A stretch of DNA of 64,000 bases from an uncultured Faecalibacterium sp. (GTDB lineage Bacteria > Bacillota > Clostridia > Oscillospirales > Ruminococcaceae): assembly GCA_900540455.1 (NCBI GenBank), contig UQGD01000002.1, positions 62,001 to 126,000 on the forward strand, given 5' to 3'. Shown in pieces: positions 1 through 8,062 of this stretch. The translations under genes were made by a program, and so were the position numbers. How positions within the stretch are numbered: position 1 is the stretch's first letter; the number at the start of each line of letters is the position of its first letter. The notes below the pieces were generated by a model. The model had not been told where the DNA came from. It worked only from the letters and a program-made list of their open reading frames with translations, and made no database searches.

Positions 1-1671
1 CACGAGAATTGGTGGTGTGAGCGTGCCTTTATGCCCTGGCTGGACATGAAGGCAGAGATGGAGCGCCTGTCTCTGCCGCTGTATACGCTGGAGAGCAAGG
101 ACCCGCTGGCTGCCTTTGATGCGGTGGGCTTTACCCTGCAGTATGAGCTGTCCTACACCAATATCCTGGCGATGCTGGACCTGGCGGGGATCCCGTTCTA
201 TGCAAAAGACCGGGACGAGAGCTGGCCCTTGATCGTGGCGGGCGGCCCCTGTGCCTGCAACGCAGAGCCGATCGCAGATTTCTTTGATGTGATCCAGCTG
301 GGAGAAGGCGAGCGTCAGCTGCCCGCCATCTGTGCAGAGATCGAGAAGGCAAAAAAGGAAGGCGGCGTCTCCAAGACCGAGCTTTTGCTGCGGCTGGCCA
401 AGATCCCGGGGGTGTATATCCCTGCCTTCTATGACGTGACCTATTACGAGGATGGCCGGGTCCAGGCGATCACGCCCAATCAGCCGGGGGTCCCGGCGGT
501 GATCACCAAGGCGATCATCCAGGATATGAACGATTTTGCCCCGCCCACCAACTTTGTGGTGCCCATGGTGGGTGCGATCCAGGACCGTGCCAGCGTGGAA
601 GTACTGCGGGGCTGTGTCCGTGGCTGCCGGTTCTGCCAGGCGGGCTTTTTGTACCGTCCCATGCGCCAGCGGGATGCCGCTCTGCTGAACCGGGCGGCTC
701 AGGATCTGTGCGCCAATACCGGCTATGAGGAGCTGAGTCTGTCCAGCTTGTCTACTTCGGACCACAGCCAGCTGGAAGAGCTGCTGGACGATCTGAACGA
801 GTGGGCGCCTAAGGAGCACGTCAGTCTGTCGCTGCCGTCTCTGCGGGTGGACAACTTCTCGGAGAGCCTGATCGAAAAGACCACAAAGGTGCGCAAGAGC
901 GGTCTGACCTTTGCTGCTGAGGCGGGCACCCAGCGTCTGCGGGATGTCATCAATAAAAATGTCACCTGGGACGAGATCGAAAAGACCTGCGGCATTGCGT
1001 TTGCTGCCGGGTATACCTCGGTCAAGCTCTATTTTATGATGGGCCTGCCGACGGAGACTATGGAGGATATCGAGGGCATTGCCGAGACTGCCCAGAAGGT
1101 GGTTGACCTGTACTACCATACGACCAACCACGCCAAGGGCAAGGGCGTCCAGGTCACCATCAGCTGCGCCTGCTTTGTGCCCAAGCCCCACACTCCGTTC
1201 CAGTTCGTGCCGATGGATTCGGCCGAGACCTTGCAGGCAAAGCAGAAGCACCTGCTGGAGAGCGTGCGCAGCCGCAAGATCAAGGTGAACTATCACGACA
1301 GCAAGACCAGTCTGCTGGAAGGCGTGTTTGCCAAAGGTGACCGCCGCCTGGCGCCTGCACTGGTGGAAGCTTACAAGCGCGGCTGTTTCTTTGACGGCTG
1401 GGAGGAGTGCTTCCGCTACGACACCTGGATGCAGGTGTTTGCAGACCTGGGCATTGACCCTTATTTCTACTGCCAGCGCCCCATTGCTCTGGATGAGGTG
1501 ACCCCCTGGTCTCACATGGATTACGGTGTGACCCATGAGTATCTGGTGCGGGAGTACAAAAAGGCACTGGCTGCACAGACTACGCCGCCCTGCAACCGTC
1601 AGTGCGGCGGCTGCGGCGCAAATCATCTGTTGGGAGGACCCTGCTTTGATTACAGTACGGATCTCGTTTGA
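1..1671 (+). CDS. B12-binding radical SAM protein, TIGR03960 type (5' partial)
   Basis: The frame is open from base 1, so the N-terminus lies outside the window; 556 residues remain. The radical SAM cluster motif CVRGCRFC gives Cys205, Cys209 and Cys212 (numbered from base 1), which should bind a 4Fe-4S cluster and S-adenosylmethionine. The part before it resembles the B12-binding-like N-terminal domain of the TIGR03960 family, including a CERAF segment near the start. The C-terminus ends in a Cys-rich tail (CNRQCGGCG). The next gene overlaps by 26 bases and encodes the DUF2344 protein that accompanies or is fused to this family in many Clostridia. The substrate of the family is not known to me. 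Confidence 0.9.
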   Translation, partial: HENWWCERAFMPWLDMKAEMERLSLPLYTLESKDPLAAFDAVGFTLQYELSYTNILAMLDLAGIPFYAKDRDESWPLIVAGGPCACNAEPIADFFDVIQLGEGERQLPAICAEIEKAKKEGGVSKTELLLRLAKIPGVYIPAFYDVTYYEDGRVQAITPNQPGVPAVITKAIIQDMNDFAPPTNFVVPMVGAIQDRASVEVLRGCVRGCRFCQAGFLYRPMRQRDAALLNRAAQDLCANTGYEELSLSSLSTSDHSQLEELLDDLNEWAPKEHVSLSLPSLRVDNFSESLIEKTTKVRKSGLTFAAEAGTQRLRDVINKNVTWDEIEKTCGIAFAAGYTSVKLYFMMGLPTETMEDIEGIAETAQKVVDLYYHTTNHAKGKGVQVTISCACFVPKPHTPFQFVPMDSAETLQAKQKHLLESVRSRKIKVNYHDSKTSLLEGVFAKGDRRLAPALVEAYKRGCFFDGWEECFRYDTWMQVFADLGIDPYFYCQRPIALDEVTPWSHMDYGVTHEYLVREYKKALAAQTTPPCNRQCGGCGANHLLGGPCFDYSTDLV

Positions 1672-2290
1672 AAAGAAGGCCGAGGCCTCCTATATCTCAC
1701 TGCTGGACCTGCAGCGGGTAATGCAGCGGGTCCTCAAGCGCAGCGGCCTGCCGGTGTGGCACACGCTGGGCTTTAACCCCCATATCTACATGACCTTTGC
1801 CTGCCCGCTGTCGCTGGGGCAGGAGAGCTTGTGTGAGTGTGTGGATGTCAAGACCGAGGCCGAGGCTCCGGACTTTGCGCAGTGGCAGTCTGCACTCAAC
1901 GCCATTATGCCGGCGGGCATTTATGTTACACAGGTGGCCCCCGTGGAGATGAAGGCGGATTCCATCGCTTACGCCTGCTATCAGGTGCGCTGCCCGGCTT
2001 CTGCCCAGCCGGTGCTGGAAGCGTATAATGCGCTGCCTGCTGCTCTGGTGGAAAAAAAGAGCAAACGCGGTGTCAAGACGTTGGACCTGAAGGAGTATAT
2101 CCCTGCGCTGGACTGGACCGAGGAGGGGGATGAACTCTCGTTCGCACTTTGCCTTCCTGCCTCGCAGCAGCTGACCATGAACCCGGCGCTGCTGCTGGGC
2201 TTTTTGGAGCAGCAAGGGGATTTTTCGTCCCTGTCCGCTTCCATCCTGCGCACCCACTTTTTGACGGCAGATAAGCAGCGTTTTCATTGA
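1646..2290 (+). CDS. DUF2344 / TIGR03936 radical SAM-linked protein
   Basis: 214 residues from a TTG start. The start is chosen because GGGAGGA at 1632-1638 lies 7 bases upstream and the product then begins MITVRISFEKKAEASYISLL, the usual N-terminus of the family (short beta strand, then an SxLDLQR-like helix). A longer version from an upstream codon would add only out-of-frame coding from the preceding gene. A GFNPH motif near residue 40 is typical. The family is found next to, or fused to, TIGR03960 radical SAM proteins, and the 26-base overlap implies translational coupling. Its role is probably as a partner or substrate-handling subunit of that enzyme, but this is inferred from context only. 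Confidence 0.85.
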   Translation: MITVRISFEKKAEASYISLLDLQRVMQRVLKRSGLPVWHTLGFNPHIYMTFACPLSLGQESLCECVDVKTEAEAPDFAQWQSALNAIMPAGIYVTQVAPVEMKADSIAYACYQVRCPASAQPVLEAYNALPAALVEKKSKRGVKTLDLKEYIPALDWTEEGDELSFALCLPASQQLTMNPALLLGFLEQQGDFSSLSASILRTHFLTADKQRFH

Positions 2291-2370
2291 TGCTGCGGCA
2301 CAGCTCCGGCATCTTTTGAGAAAAAGTCCGTTTTCTTGCGGACATCACTCGCATTTTATGAAAAAAGTGC

Positions 2371-2399
2371 TTGATTTCAGCGGGAGTTTGTGCTATCAT
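2371..2399 (+). promoter_or_regulatory. promoter of rplS
   Basis: A -35 box TTGATT (2371-2376), a 17-base spacer and a -10 box TATCAT (2394-2399). It gives rplS a leader of roughly 110 bases. It is the only good sigma-A type promoter between 2290 and rplS. Confidence 0.65.
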
Positions 2400-2404
2400 A
2401 TTAG

Positions 2405-2518
2405 GGCGTTAGTGTCCGCTGATACCACAGCGGGGTTAATGACACAATCATTAAACGGGCGGTCCTCTGACGGCAACGCGCCGTGTACGAACGTCTAAAA
2501 ACAAATGGAGGAATAACA
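2405..2518 (+). promoter_or_regulatory. structured 5' leader of rplS, possible ribosomal-protein autoregulatory element
   Basis: Three perfect hairpins follow one another: CCGCTG/CAGCGG (2416-2421 with 2428-2433), TTAATGA/TCATTAA (2436-2442 with 2448-2454) and ACGGC/GCCGT (2470-2474 with 2480-2484). The ribosome-binding site GGAGGA is at 2507-2512. A 19-codon ORF (ATG 2439, stop TAA 2496-2498) also fits in the leader, with GGGG 3-6 bases ahead. Firmicute L19 genes are known to carry autoregulatory leaders, but I cannot match this one to that consensus by eye. Confidence 0.4.
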
Positions 2519-2860
2519 ATGGACGCACTGAAGATCATTTCCGAGGGCAGCATCAAGGCCGAGAAGCCTCAGTTCAACGTTGGCGATACTGTCCGCGTGG
2601 ACGTTCGCATCAAGGAAGGCGAGCGTGAGCGTATCCAGGCTTTCGAGGGCACCGTCATCGCTAAGAAGCACGGCGGCGTTGCTGAGACCTTCACCGTTCG
2701 CCGCGTGGCTTACGGTGTTGGCATCGAGCGTGTCTTCCCCATCAACAGCCCCTTCGTTGAGAAGGTCACTGTGATCCGCAAGGGCAAGGTTCGCCGCGCA
2801 AAGCTGTTCTACCTGCGTAGCCGCACCGGCAAGGCTGCCAAGGTCAAGAGCGATATCTGA
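2519..2860 (+). CDS. rplS: 50S ribosomal protein L19
   Basis: 113 residues, the normal length for bacterial L19, which sits at the 30S-50S interface of the ribosome. The start [13 protein letters not shown] is preceded by GGAGGA at a 6-base spacing; the frame is open further upstream but without a ribosome-binding site. Conserved L19 features are the [20 protein letters not shown] segment and the C-terminal RRAKLFYLR stretch. It has its own promoter and a strong terminator, so it is probably monocistronic, with lepB and the ribosome-assembly GTPase rbgA following. Confidence 0.98.
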   Translation: MDALKIISEGSIKAEKPQFNVGDTVRVDVRIKEGERERIQAFEGTVIAKKHGGVAETFTVRRVAYGVGIERVFPINSPFVEKVTVIRKGKVRRAKLFYLRSRTGKAAKVKSDI

Positions 2861-2884
2861 TGTTTCCCGCCACGCTGCGGGAGG

Positions 2885-2914
2885 AAAGGGACAACTTTGT
2901 TTGTCCCTTTTTTC
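2885..2914 (+). terminator. rho-independent terminator after rplS
   Basis: A 10-base perfect stem, AAAGGGACAA (2885-2894) with TTGTCCCTTT (2901-2910), a six-base loop and a run of T. Confidence 0.85.
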
Positions 2915-2966
2915 TTTATCAAAGAACAGGGGGCACAGCTTCCTGCCGGAAACGAGGTGCGCGGAT

Positions 2967-3527
2967 ATGACAAAGCAAGCGCAGTCCCAGCAACCGCCCA
3001 TGGTACAGCGGGGCCAGAACCTGCTGGAGTGGTACGAGGCATTGGTCTCGGCGGCGCTGATCCTGGTGCTGTTTTTTTCTTTTTTCTTTCGCATCATTCA
3101 GGTGGACGGTCAGTCCATGGTTCCTACGCTGGACCATGGGGATAAGCTCATCGTGTGGGGCGCAGGTTACCAGCCCCAGCGGGGAGATGTGGTGATCGTG
3201 GACAGCTACACCAGCTATGGCAAGCCGTTGGTAAAACGTGTCATCGCTATGGGCGGAGATACCATACGGATCGATTATGACACCGGCGAAGTATGGGTGA
3301 ACGAGCAGCTCCTGCAGGAGGATTATATCGCAGAGCCTACCTACTTGGGCTACGATGTCCAGTTCCCCTACACAGTGCCGGAGGGTACGGTGTTTGTTAT
3401 GGGGGATAACCGCAATGCCTCTTTGGACAGCCGTTCCAGCTATGTGGGCTGCATCAACGAGAAAGATATCCTGGGCAAGGTGCTTTTGTGCTTTTTGCCC
3501 TTTGCAGATTTTGGAGTGGTAAAATGA
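2967..3527 (+). CDS. lepB: signal peptidase I
   Basis: 186 residues; removes signal peptides from secreted proteins at the outer face of the membrane. The start at 2967 follows GAGG at about 9 bases; the frame continues upstream into the rplS terminator, so a longer form is unlikely. One membrane segment covers about residues 27-45. The Ser-Lys catalytic dyad is visible: Ser50 in GQSMVPTL and Lys90 in KPLVKRVIAMGGD. The third signature, GDNRNASLDSR, is at 147-157. The stop overlaps the rbgA start (ATGA), so the two genes are coupled. The rplS-lepB-rbgA-rnhB order is widespread in Firmicutes. Confidence 0.96.
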   Translation: MTKQAQSQQPPMVQRGQNLLEWYEALVSAALILVLFFSFFFRIIQVDGQSMVPTLDHGDKLIVWGAGYQPQRGDVVIVDSYTSYGKPLVKRVIAMGGDTIRIDYDTGEVWVNEQLLQEDYIAEPTYLGYDVQFPYTVPEGTVFVMGDNRNASLDSRSSYVGCINEKDILGKVLLCFLPFADFGVVK

Positions 3528-4438
3528 ACGAGATGGATACCCGGTTTGCAAACCAATATCAGATCCAGTGGTTTCCGGGGCATATGACCAAGACCCTGCG
3601 GATGATGGAACAGGAGATCCAGCATGTGGACGCCAGTTTGGTGCTGCTGGATGCCCGCATCCCTCTGTCCAGCCTGAACCCGGAGATCGAGCGGATCACG
3701 GCCCGCAAACCCAAACTGTATGCCTTGAATAAGGCAGACCTGGCCGACCCTGCAGTTACGGAGGAATGGATCCGTTATTTTCGTGCGGCAGATGCCGGAT
3801 GTGTGGCGATCAGCGCTAAACAGAAGGGCGGAGCAAATGCGGTGAAGTCGGCCATCGAGAAAGAGCTGGTAGGTCTGCTGGCCCGGCGGCAGGGCCGCGG
3901 CATGGGGGGCGCAAAGACCCAGATCATGCTTTGCGGCATCCCCAATGTGGGTAAATCCACCTTTATCAATACCTTTGCAGGGGCGGCCCGGGCCAAGGCA
4001 GCGGATCGTCCTGGTGTGACCAAGGGCAAGCAGTGGGTCAGTGCAGACAAGTTTGACCTGCTGGATATGCCCGGTGTGCTGTGGAAGAAATTTGACTCCA
4101 AGACCACCGCTTCCAACCTGGCGTTTATCGGGTCTATCAAGGATGACATCCTGGATGTAGAGGAGCTGGCGGCCAACCTGCTGGACGAAGTGCGTCACAA
4201 CTACCCGGCGCTGGTGGCACAGCGTTATAAGCTGGATGCCGAGACCCTGGCGCTGCCCCCCTATGAGCTGCTGGAGGCCATTGGCCGCAAGCGGGGACTG
4301 CTGGTGCGGGGCGGAGAGGTAGATACCGAGCGCTGCGCCGTGATGCTGGTGGACGAGTTCCGCGCCTGCAAGTGGGGCCGCATCTCGCTGGAGCGCCCGC
4401 CCCAGCGGGAGGACGACCCGGAGGAGGATGCTGAATGA
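3524..4438 (+). CDS. rbgA: ribosome biogenesis GTPase RbgA (YlqF)
   Basis: 304 residues. In Bacillus this GTPase is needed for late 50S assembly. The G motifs are circularly permuted, as is characteristic: G4 NKAD at 69-72 comes before G1 GIPNVGKS at 138-145, and G3 DMPG at 181-184. An early FPGHMTK segment (about 17-23) is typical of the family. The start overlaps the lepB stop by four bases. The C-terminal part forms the RNA-binding helical domain of the family. The last bases overlap rnhB in the same way, so lepB, rbgA, rnhB and yraN form one tightly coupled unit. Confidence 0.96.
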   Translation: MNEMDTRFANQYQIQWFPGHMTKTLRMMEQEIQHVDASLVLLDARIPLSSLNPEIERITARKPKLYALNKADLADPAVTEEWIRYFRAADAGCVAISAKQKGGANAVKSAIEKELVGLLARRQGRGMGGAKTQIMLCGIPNVGKSTFINTFAGAARAKAADRPGVTKGKQWVSADKFDLLDMPGVLWKKFDSKTTASNLAFIGSIKDDILDVEELAANLLDEVRHNYPALVAQRYKLDAETLALPPYELLEAIGRKRGLLVRGGEVDTERCAVMLVDEFRACKWGRISLERPPQREDDPEEDAE

Positions 4439-5079
4439 AACGCCGCACAGATGAGGAGATCTCTGCGCCGCTGTATCAATACGACGCTGCGATCCGTGCA
4501 GAGTACGGATGCTTTGCCGGTGTGGATGAAGCAGGACGCGGACCGCTGTGCGGCCCCGTTTGTGTGGCTGCCTGCATCCTGGACCCGGAAAACCCGGTCC
4601 ATGGCATCAATGACTCTAAAAAACTGACCGAAAAAAAACGGGAAGCACTGTTTGATGAGATCTGTGAAAAGGCGCTGGCTTACCGCATCGTCTTTGTCGG
4701 TCCGGAGATCATCGACCGGGACAATATCCTCAACGCCACCATGGGTGGAATGTGCCAGGCGGTGTCGGAGCTGGAGTTGGTGCCCAATCTTGTACTGGTG
4801 GACGGCAACCGCTGTCCTCCGGGCCTGGCAATGCCGGCACAGCCGGTGGTCAAAGGGGACGCCACCAGTGCCAGCATCGGGGCGGCATCGATCCTGGCTA
4901 AGGTCAGCCGAGACCGGTATATGATGGAGCTGGATGCACAGTATCCGCAGTATCAGCTGGCCAAACATAAAGGCTACCCCACAAAGCTGCACTATGAGCT
5001 GATCGCGCAGTATGGCATCCAGCCTTTTTACCGCCGCAGCTTCTTGAAAAAACAGGGCTATTGGCCCCAGGAACGCTGA
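4435..5079 (+). CDS. rnhB: ribonuclease HII
   Basis: 214 residues; cleaves the RNA strand of RNA-DNA hybrids and single misincorporated ribonucleotides. The first active-site pair is in [13 protein letters not shown] (Asp31, Glu32), followed by LVDGN and [20 protein letters not shown], which carry further acidic and Lys residues of the type 2 RNase H fold. [13 protein letters not shown] near the C-terminus is also characteristic. The start overlaps rbgA by ATGA and the stop overlaps yraN by a single base, showing coupled translation. Confidence 0.97.
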   Translation: MKRRTDEEISAPLYQYDAAIRAEYGCFAGVDEAGRGPLCGPVCVAACILDPENPVHGINDSKKLTEKKREALFDEICEKALAYRIVFVGPEIIDRDNILNATMGGMCQAVSELELVPNLVLVDGNRCPPGLAMPAQPVVKGDATSASIGAASILAKVSRDRYMMELDAQYPQYQLAKHKGYPTKLHYELIAQYGIQPFYRRSFLKKQGYWPQER

Positions 5080-5456
5080 TGGATCGCGCTGAGACTGGCC
5101 GAAGGGGAGAGGGCGCAGCCGCCCGGCTTTATAGCCAGCGCGGCTGTACAGTGCTGGCCCGCAATTACCATACCCGCTATGGTGAGCTGGATCTGATCCT
5201 GCGGGATCAGCAGGAAGGCCTGATCTTCTGCGAGGTCAAGACCCGTGCGGCGGGTACGCCGTATGCGCCTGCGGAAGCCGTGGATGCGGCAAAACGCCAC
5301 CGTCTGATCTTGGCGGCAGAGCTTTATTTACAGCGGACCGGTCAGAGCGATGAACCGGTCCGTTTTGATATTGCAGAGGTGACACCTCTTGACAGCGGAC
5401 GCTGGATGGTACATATTATAAAGGGGGCGTTCTCTGCGGATGATATCGCCCCTTGA
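5079..5456 (+). CDS. YraN family nuclease-fold protein (UPF0102)
   Basis: 125 residues. The start ATG at 5079 shares one base with the rnhB stop and has AGGA six bases upstream; a TTG at 5061 in the same frame is less likely. The endonuclease-like core is visible: GELDLILRD at about 35-43 and CEVKTRAAG at about 51-59, giving the Glu/Asp and ExK pattern of the restriction-endonuclease fold. The family is almost always beside rnhB, as here. Its cellular function is not settled; processing of branched DNA has been suggested for relatives. Confidence 0.9.
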   Translation: MDRAETGRRGEGAAARLYSQRGCTVLARNYHTRYGELDLILRDQQEGLIFCEVKTRAAGTPYAPAEAVDAAKRHRLILAAELYLQRTGQSDEPVRFDIAEVTPLDSGRWMVHIIKGAFSADDIAP

Positions 5457-5556
5457 GCCGCATGGCTGAAAAGGACACCCCCGCAGGCTGTGCGCAGATG
5501 GGAAAGTGGGCAGTGCGGAATTCTGCCCGAATCTTGAGTGAAAAGGAGCGAGCACG

Positions 5557-7017
5557 ATGCAATTTTTCAGCACGAGAGACCAAAGCCGTAAGGTGACCGC
5601 CTCCGAGGCGATCGCGCAGGGGCTGTCCCAGGAGGGCGGCCTGTTTGTACCGGAAAGCTTCCCCCAGGTGGATGTTCAGGCCCTTTGCGGGCTGGATTAT
5701 CCGACCCTGGCCGCAGAGATCCTCAAGCAGTATCTGACCGATTATTCACCGGAATTTTTGACTTCCGCCACCCAGCAGAGCTATGGCAGTGCCTTTGGGG
5801 GCAAAGCGGGGGCTATGGCCCCGGTCTGCCCGGGCACCTGGGCGCTGGAGCTTTGGCACGGCCCCACCTGTGCGTTTAAGGACTATGCATTGCAGCTGAT
5901 GCCCAAACTGCTGGTGGAAGCCAAGCGGAACTTGGGCCGCACCGAGCAGACCCGTATCCTGGTGGCTACCAGCGGCGATACCGGAAAGGCAGCGCTGGAT
6001 GGTTACCATGACGTGCCCGGGGTGGATATTGCGGTGTTTTATCCCACGGGCGGTACCAGTGAGATCCAGCGTCTGCAAATGGCTACCCAGGAGGGTGCCA
6101 ATGTTGCAGTGTACGCAGTACAGGGAAACTTTGATGATGCCCAGACTGGCGTAAAGAAGGTCTTTGGCGACCCGGCTGTGGCCGCGGCACTGGCAGAAAA
6201 GGGCGTAAGGCTGTCCAGCGCAAACTCCATCAACTGGGGCCGTCTTGTGCCACAGATCGTTTACTATTTTGCGGCCTATGGCCAGCTTTTGCGGGCAGGA
6301 GAGATCTCTTTTGGGGATCTTGTGGACTTCTGTGTGCCTACTGGCAACTTTGGCGATATCCTGGCGGGCTACTATGCCAAGCGGATGGGCCTGCCGGTGG
6401 GGATGCTGATCTGTGCGTCCAACGAGAACAATGTCCTCACGGACTTCCTCTCCACGGGGTGCTATGCAGCCCGCCGTACATTCTACAAAACCACCTCGCC
6501 CAGCATGGATATTCTGGTATCTTCCAACCTGGAACGGCTGCTTTATCATATCACAGGCAGTGATGCGGCTGTGGCTGGCTGGATGCAGAGCCTGAATGAG
6601 ACGGGCAGCTATACGGTGGATAAGGATACGCTTGCCGCTATCCAGCAGAGCTTTGGCTGCGGCTGGGCCAGCGAGGCCGAAGTGTGTCAGGAGATCCGTG
6701 CCCGGTACGAGCAGGATGGCTATCTGTGCGATACCCATACCGCCGTTGCGTTCCATGTGGCAGCGCAGAAAAAGCGGGAGAATGTGCCGATGGTGGTGCT
6801 CTCTACGGCATCGCCTTTCAAGTTCCCCCGCAGTGTGCTGGAGGCTTTGGGCCATACGGCACCGGAAAATGATTTCGAGGCAATGTCTGCGCTGGAAGCT
6901 GCCACTGGCCGTACTGCGCCTGCCAGTCTGGCTGCTCTGCGCACAAAAGCAGAGCGTTTCCATGCAGTGATCCGTCCGGAGCAGATCGCACAGGTGGCAC
7001 TGGATTTTCCGGGATAA
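5557..7017 (+). CDS. thrC: threonine synthase
   Basis: 486 residues; converts O-phospho-L-homoserine to L-threonine and phosphate with pyridoxal phosphate. The PLP Lys108 lies in GPTCAFKDYALQLMPKL. The N-terminal STRDQSRKVTASEAI and QGLSQEGGLFVPE segments are typical of the long bacterial form, as are ATSGDTGKAAL and VPTGNFGDILAGYYAKRMG. A good AAGGAG site stands 8-11 bases before the ATG. No other threonine pathway gene is adjacent, and I see no T-box or attenuator in the 100 bases before it. Confidence 0.97.
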   Translation: MQFFSTRDQSRKVTASEAIAQGLSQEGGLFVPESFPQVDVQALCGLDYPTLAAEILKQYLTDYSPEFLTSATQQSYGSAFGGKAGAMAPVCPGTWALELWHGPTCAFKDYALQLMPKLLVEAKRNLGRTEQTRILVATSGDTGKAALDGYHDVPGVDIAVFYPTGGTSEIQRLQMATQEGANVAVYAVQGNFDDAQTGVKKVFGDPAVAAALAEKGVRLSSANSINWGRLVPQIVYYFAAYGQLLRAGEISFGDLVDFCVPTGNFGDILAGYYAKRMGLPVGMLICASNENNVLTDFLSTGCYAARRTFYKTTSPSMDILVSSNLERLLYHITGSDAAVAGWMQSLNETGSYTVDKDTLAAIQQSFGCGWASEAEVCQEIRARYEQDGYLCDTHTAVAFHVAAQKKRENVPMVVLSTASPFKFPRSVLEALGHTAPENDFEAMSALEAATGRTAPASLAALRTKAERFHAVIRPEQIAQVALDFPG

Positions 7018-7067
7018 CAAGGGGCGGCCGGTCACGCCGGAGGCCCCGGAACAGGAGTATTACATTT

Positions 7068-7781
7068 ATGGCGCTTTACGTGCTGGGCGACCCGCACCTC
7101 TCCCTGGGGGCTTCTAAGCCAATGGACATTTTTCCCGGCTGGAACGGCTATTTGGAACGGCTGGAGCGCAACTGGCGCAAACTGGTCACCCCGCAGGATA
7201 CTGTGGTGCTGGCTGGTGATATCAGCTGGGCAATGCGCCTGACCGATACCCGCAGCGACTTTGCATTTTTGCAGGATCTGCCGGGCCAAAAACTTCTAAT
7301 GAAGGGCAATCACGATTATTGGTGGACCACCGCCAACAAGATGAACGCCTATCTTAAAGCAGAAGGATTTGATACCCTGCATATCCTGCATAATAATTCC
7401 TATACTGTGGATGGGTACGCTTTGTGCGGTACCCGGGGATGGCTGTTTGACGTAGGGGAGCCCCACGACGAAAAGGTTATGAACCGGGAGATCGGCCGGC
7501 TGAAAATGAGTTTGGACGCCGCCCAGCCCGGCTGCGAAAAACTGGTGTTCTTGCATTATCCGCCGGTGTATACCGGTGTGTGCGCACCGGAGATCGTGGC
7601 CACCCTAAAACAGTATGGGGTGCGTTACTGCTTCTATGGTCACCTGCACGGCAATGCCATTCGCTATGCGGTGCAAGGGGAGGTGGAAGGCATCCATTAT
7701 AAGCTCATCAGTGCGGATGGACTGCGTTTCTGCCCTTATTTGATCCGCCTGTCGGAGCCTGTTCTTTCGGCAGGAACTTGA
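7068..7781 (+). CDS. metallophosphoesterase (calcineurin-like)
   Basis: 237 residues. All metal-binding blocks of the calcineurin-like fold are present: GDPHL near residue 7, AGDISW near 50, KGNHDYWW near 80, FLHYPP in the second half and GHLHG before the C-terminus. The start follows ACAGGAG by about 10 bases, 50 bases after thrC. Family relatives are annotated only as predicted phosphohydrolases; the exact substrate cannot be read from the sequence. It is probably cotranscribed with thrC, although no functional link is obvious. Confidence 0.9.
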   Translation: MALYVLGDPHLSLGASKPMDIFPGWNGYLERLERNWRKLVTPQDTVVLAGDISWAMRLTDTRSDFAFLQDLPGQKLLMKGNHDYWWTTANKMNAYLKAEGFDTLHILHNNSYTVDGYALCGTRGWLFDVGEPHDEKVMNREIGRLKMSLDAAQPGCEKLVFLHYPPVYTGVCAPEIVATLKQYGVRYCFYGHLHGNAIRYAVQGEVEGIHYKLISADGLRFCPYLIRLSEPVLSAGT

Positions 7782-7892
7782 GCAGGGGAAAGCCGCTGCG
7801 CTCTTTTGAGGTACGGTCAAAGTATTTTTTTTCAAAAAGGCATCCATTTGTTGTAGAAACCCGCCTGAAAAGCGGTAAAAGTAAAATTTAGG

Positions 7893-7922
7893 CTGGCATT
7901 TGCATCGCAGGCGTGCTATAAT
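7893..7922 (+). promoter_or_regulatory. promoter of tig
   Basis: A perfect -10 TATAAT (7917-7922) with the extended TGC in front of it. The -35 is poor (CTGGCA, 7893-7898, 18-base spacer), as is common for extended -10 promoters. It leaves a leader of about 130 bases. A GCGTCC/GGACGC pairing (7961-7966 with 7988-7993) may form a long hairpin in that leader; otherwise I see nothing in 7782-8062. Confidence 0.65.
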
Positions 7923-8062
7923 AAGCTCTGACGCGATTGCTGCACCTGATCTGAGCGCGCGCGTCCCCGCATTTCGCATACAGGCAAGGACGCGGTGCGC
8001 GGCCGCCGAGGGAAGTCACTCTCCCAAGGAGGATAGAATTCTTTGAGTGGAGGAAAATTAAA

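Noticed and set aside
5457..5556. T-box or threonine attenuator before thrC
   Set aside because: The gap is only 100 bases and has neither the T-box AGGGTGG motif nor a terminator.
5462..5560. Small ORF between yraN and thrC (ATG at 5462)
   Set aside because: There is no ribosome-binding site, and the frame runs into thrC out of frame; it is probably only spacer.
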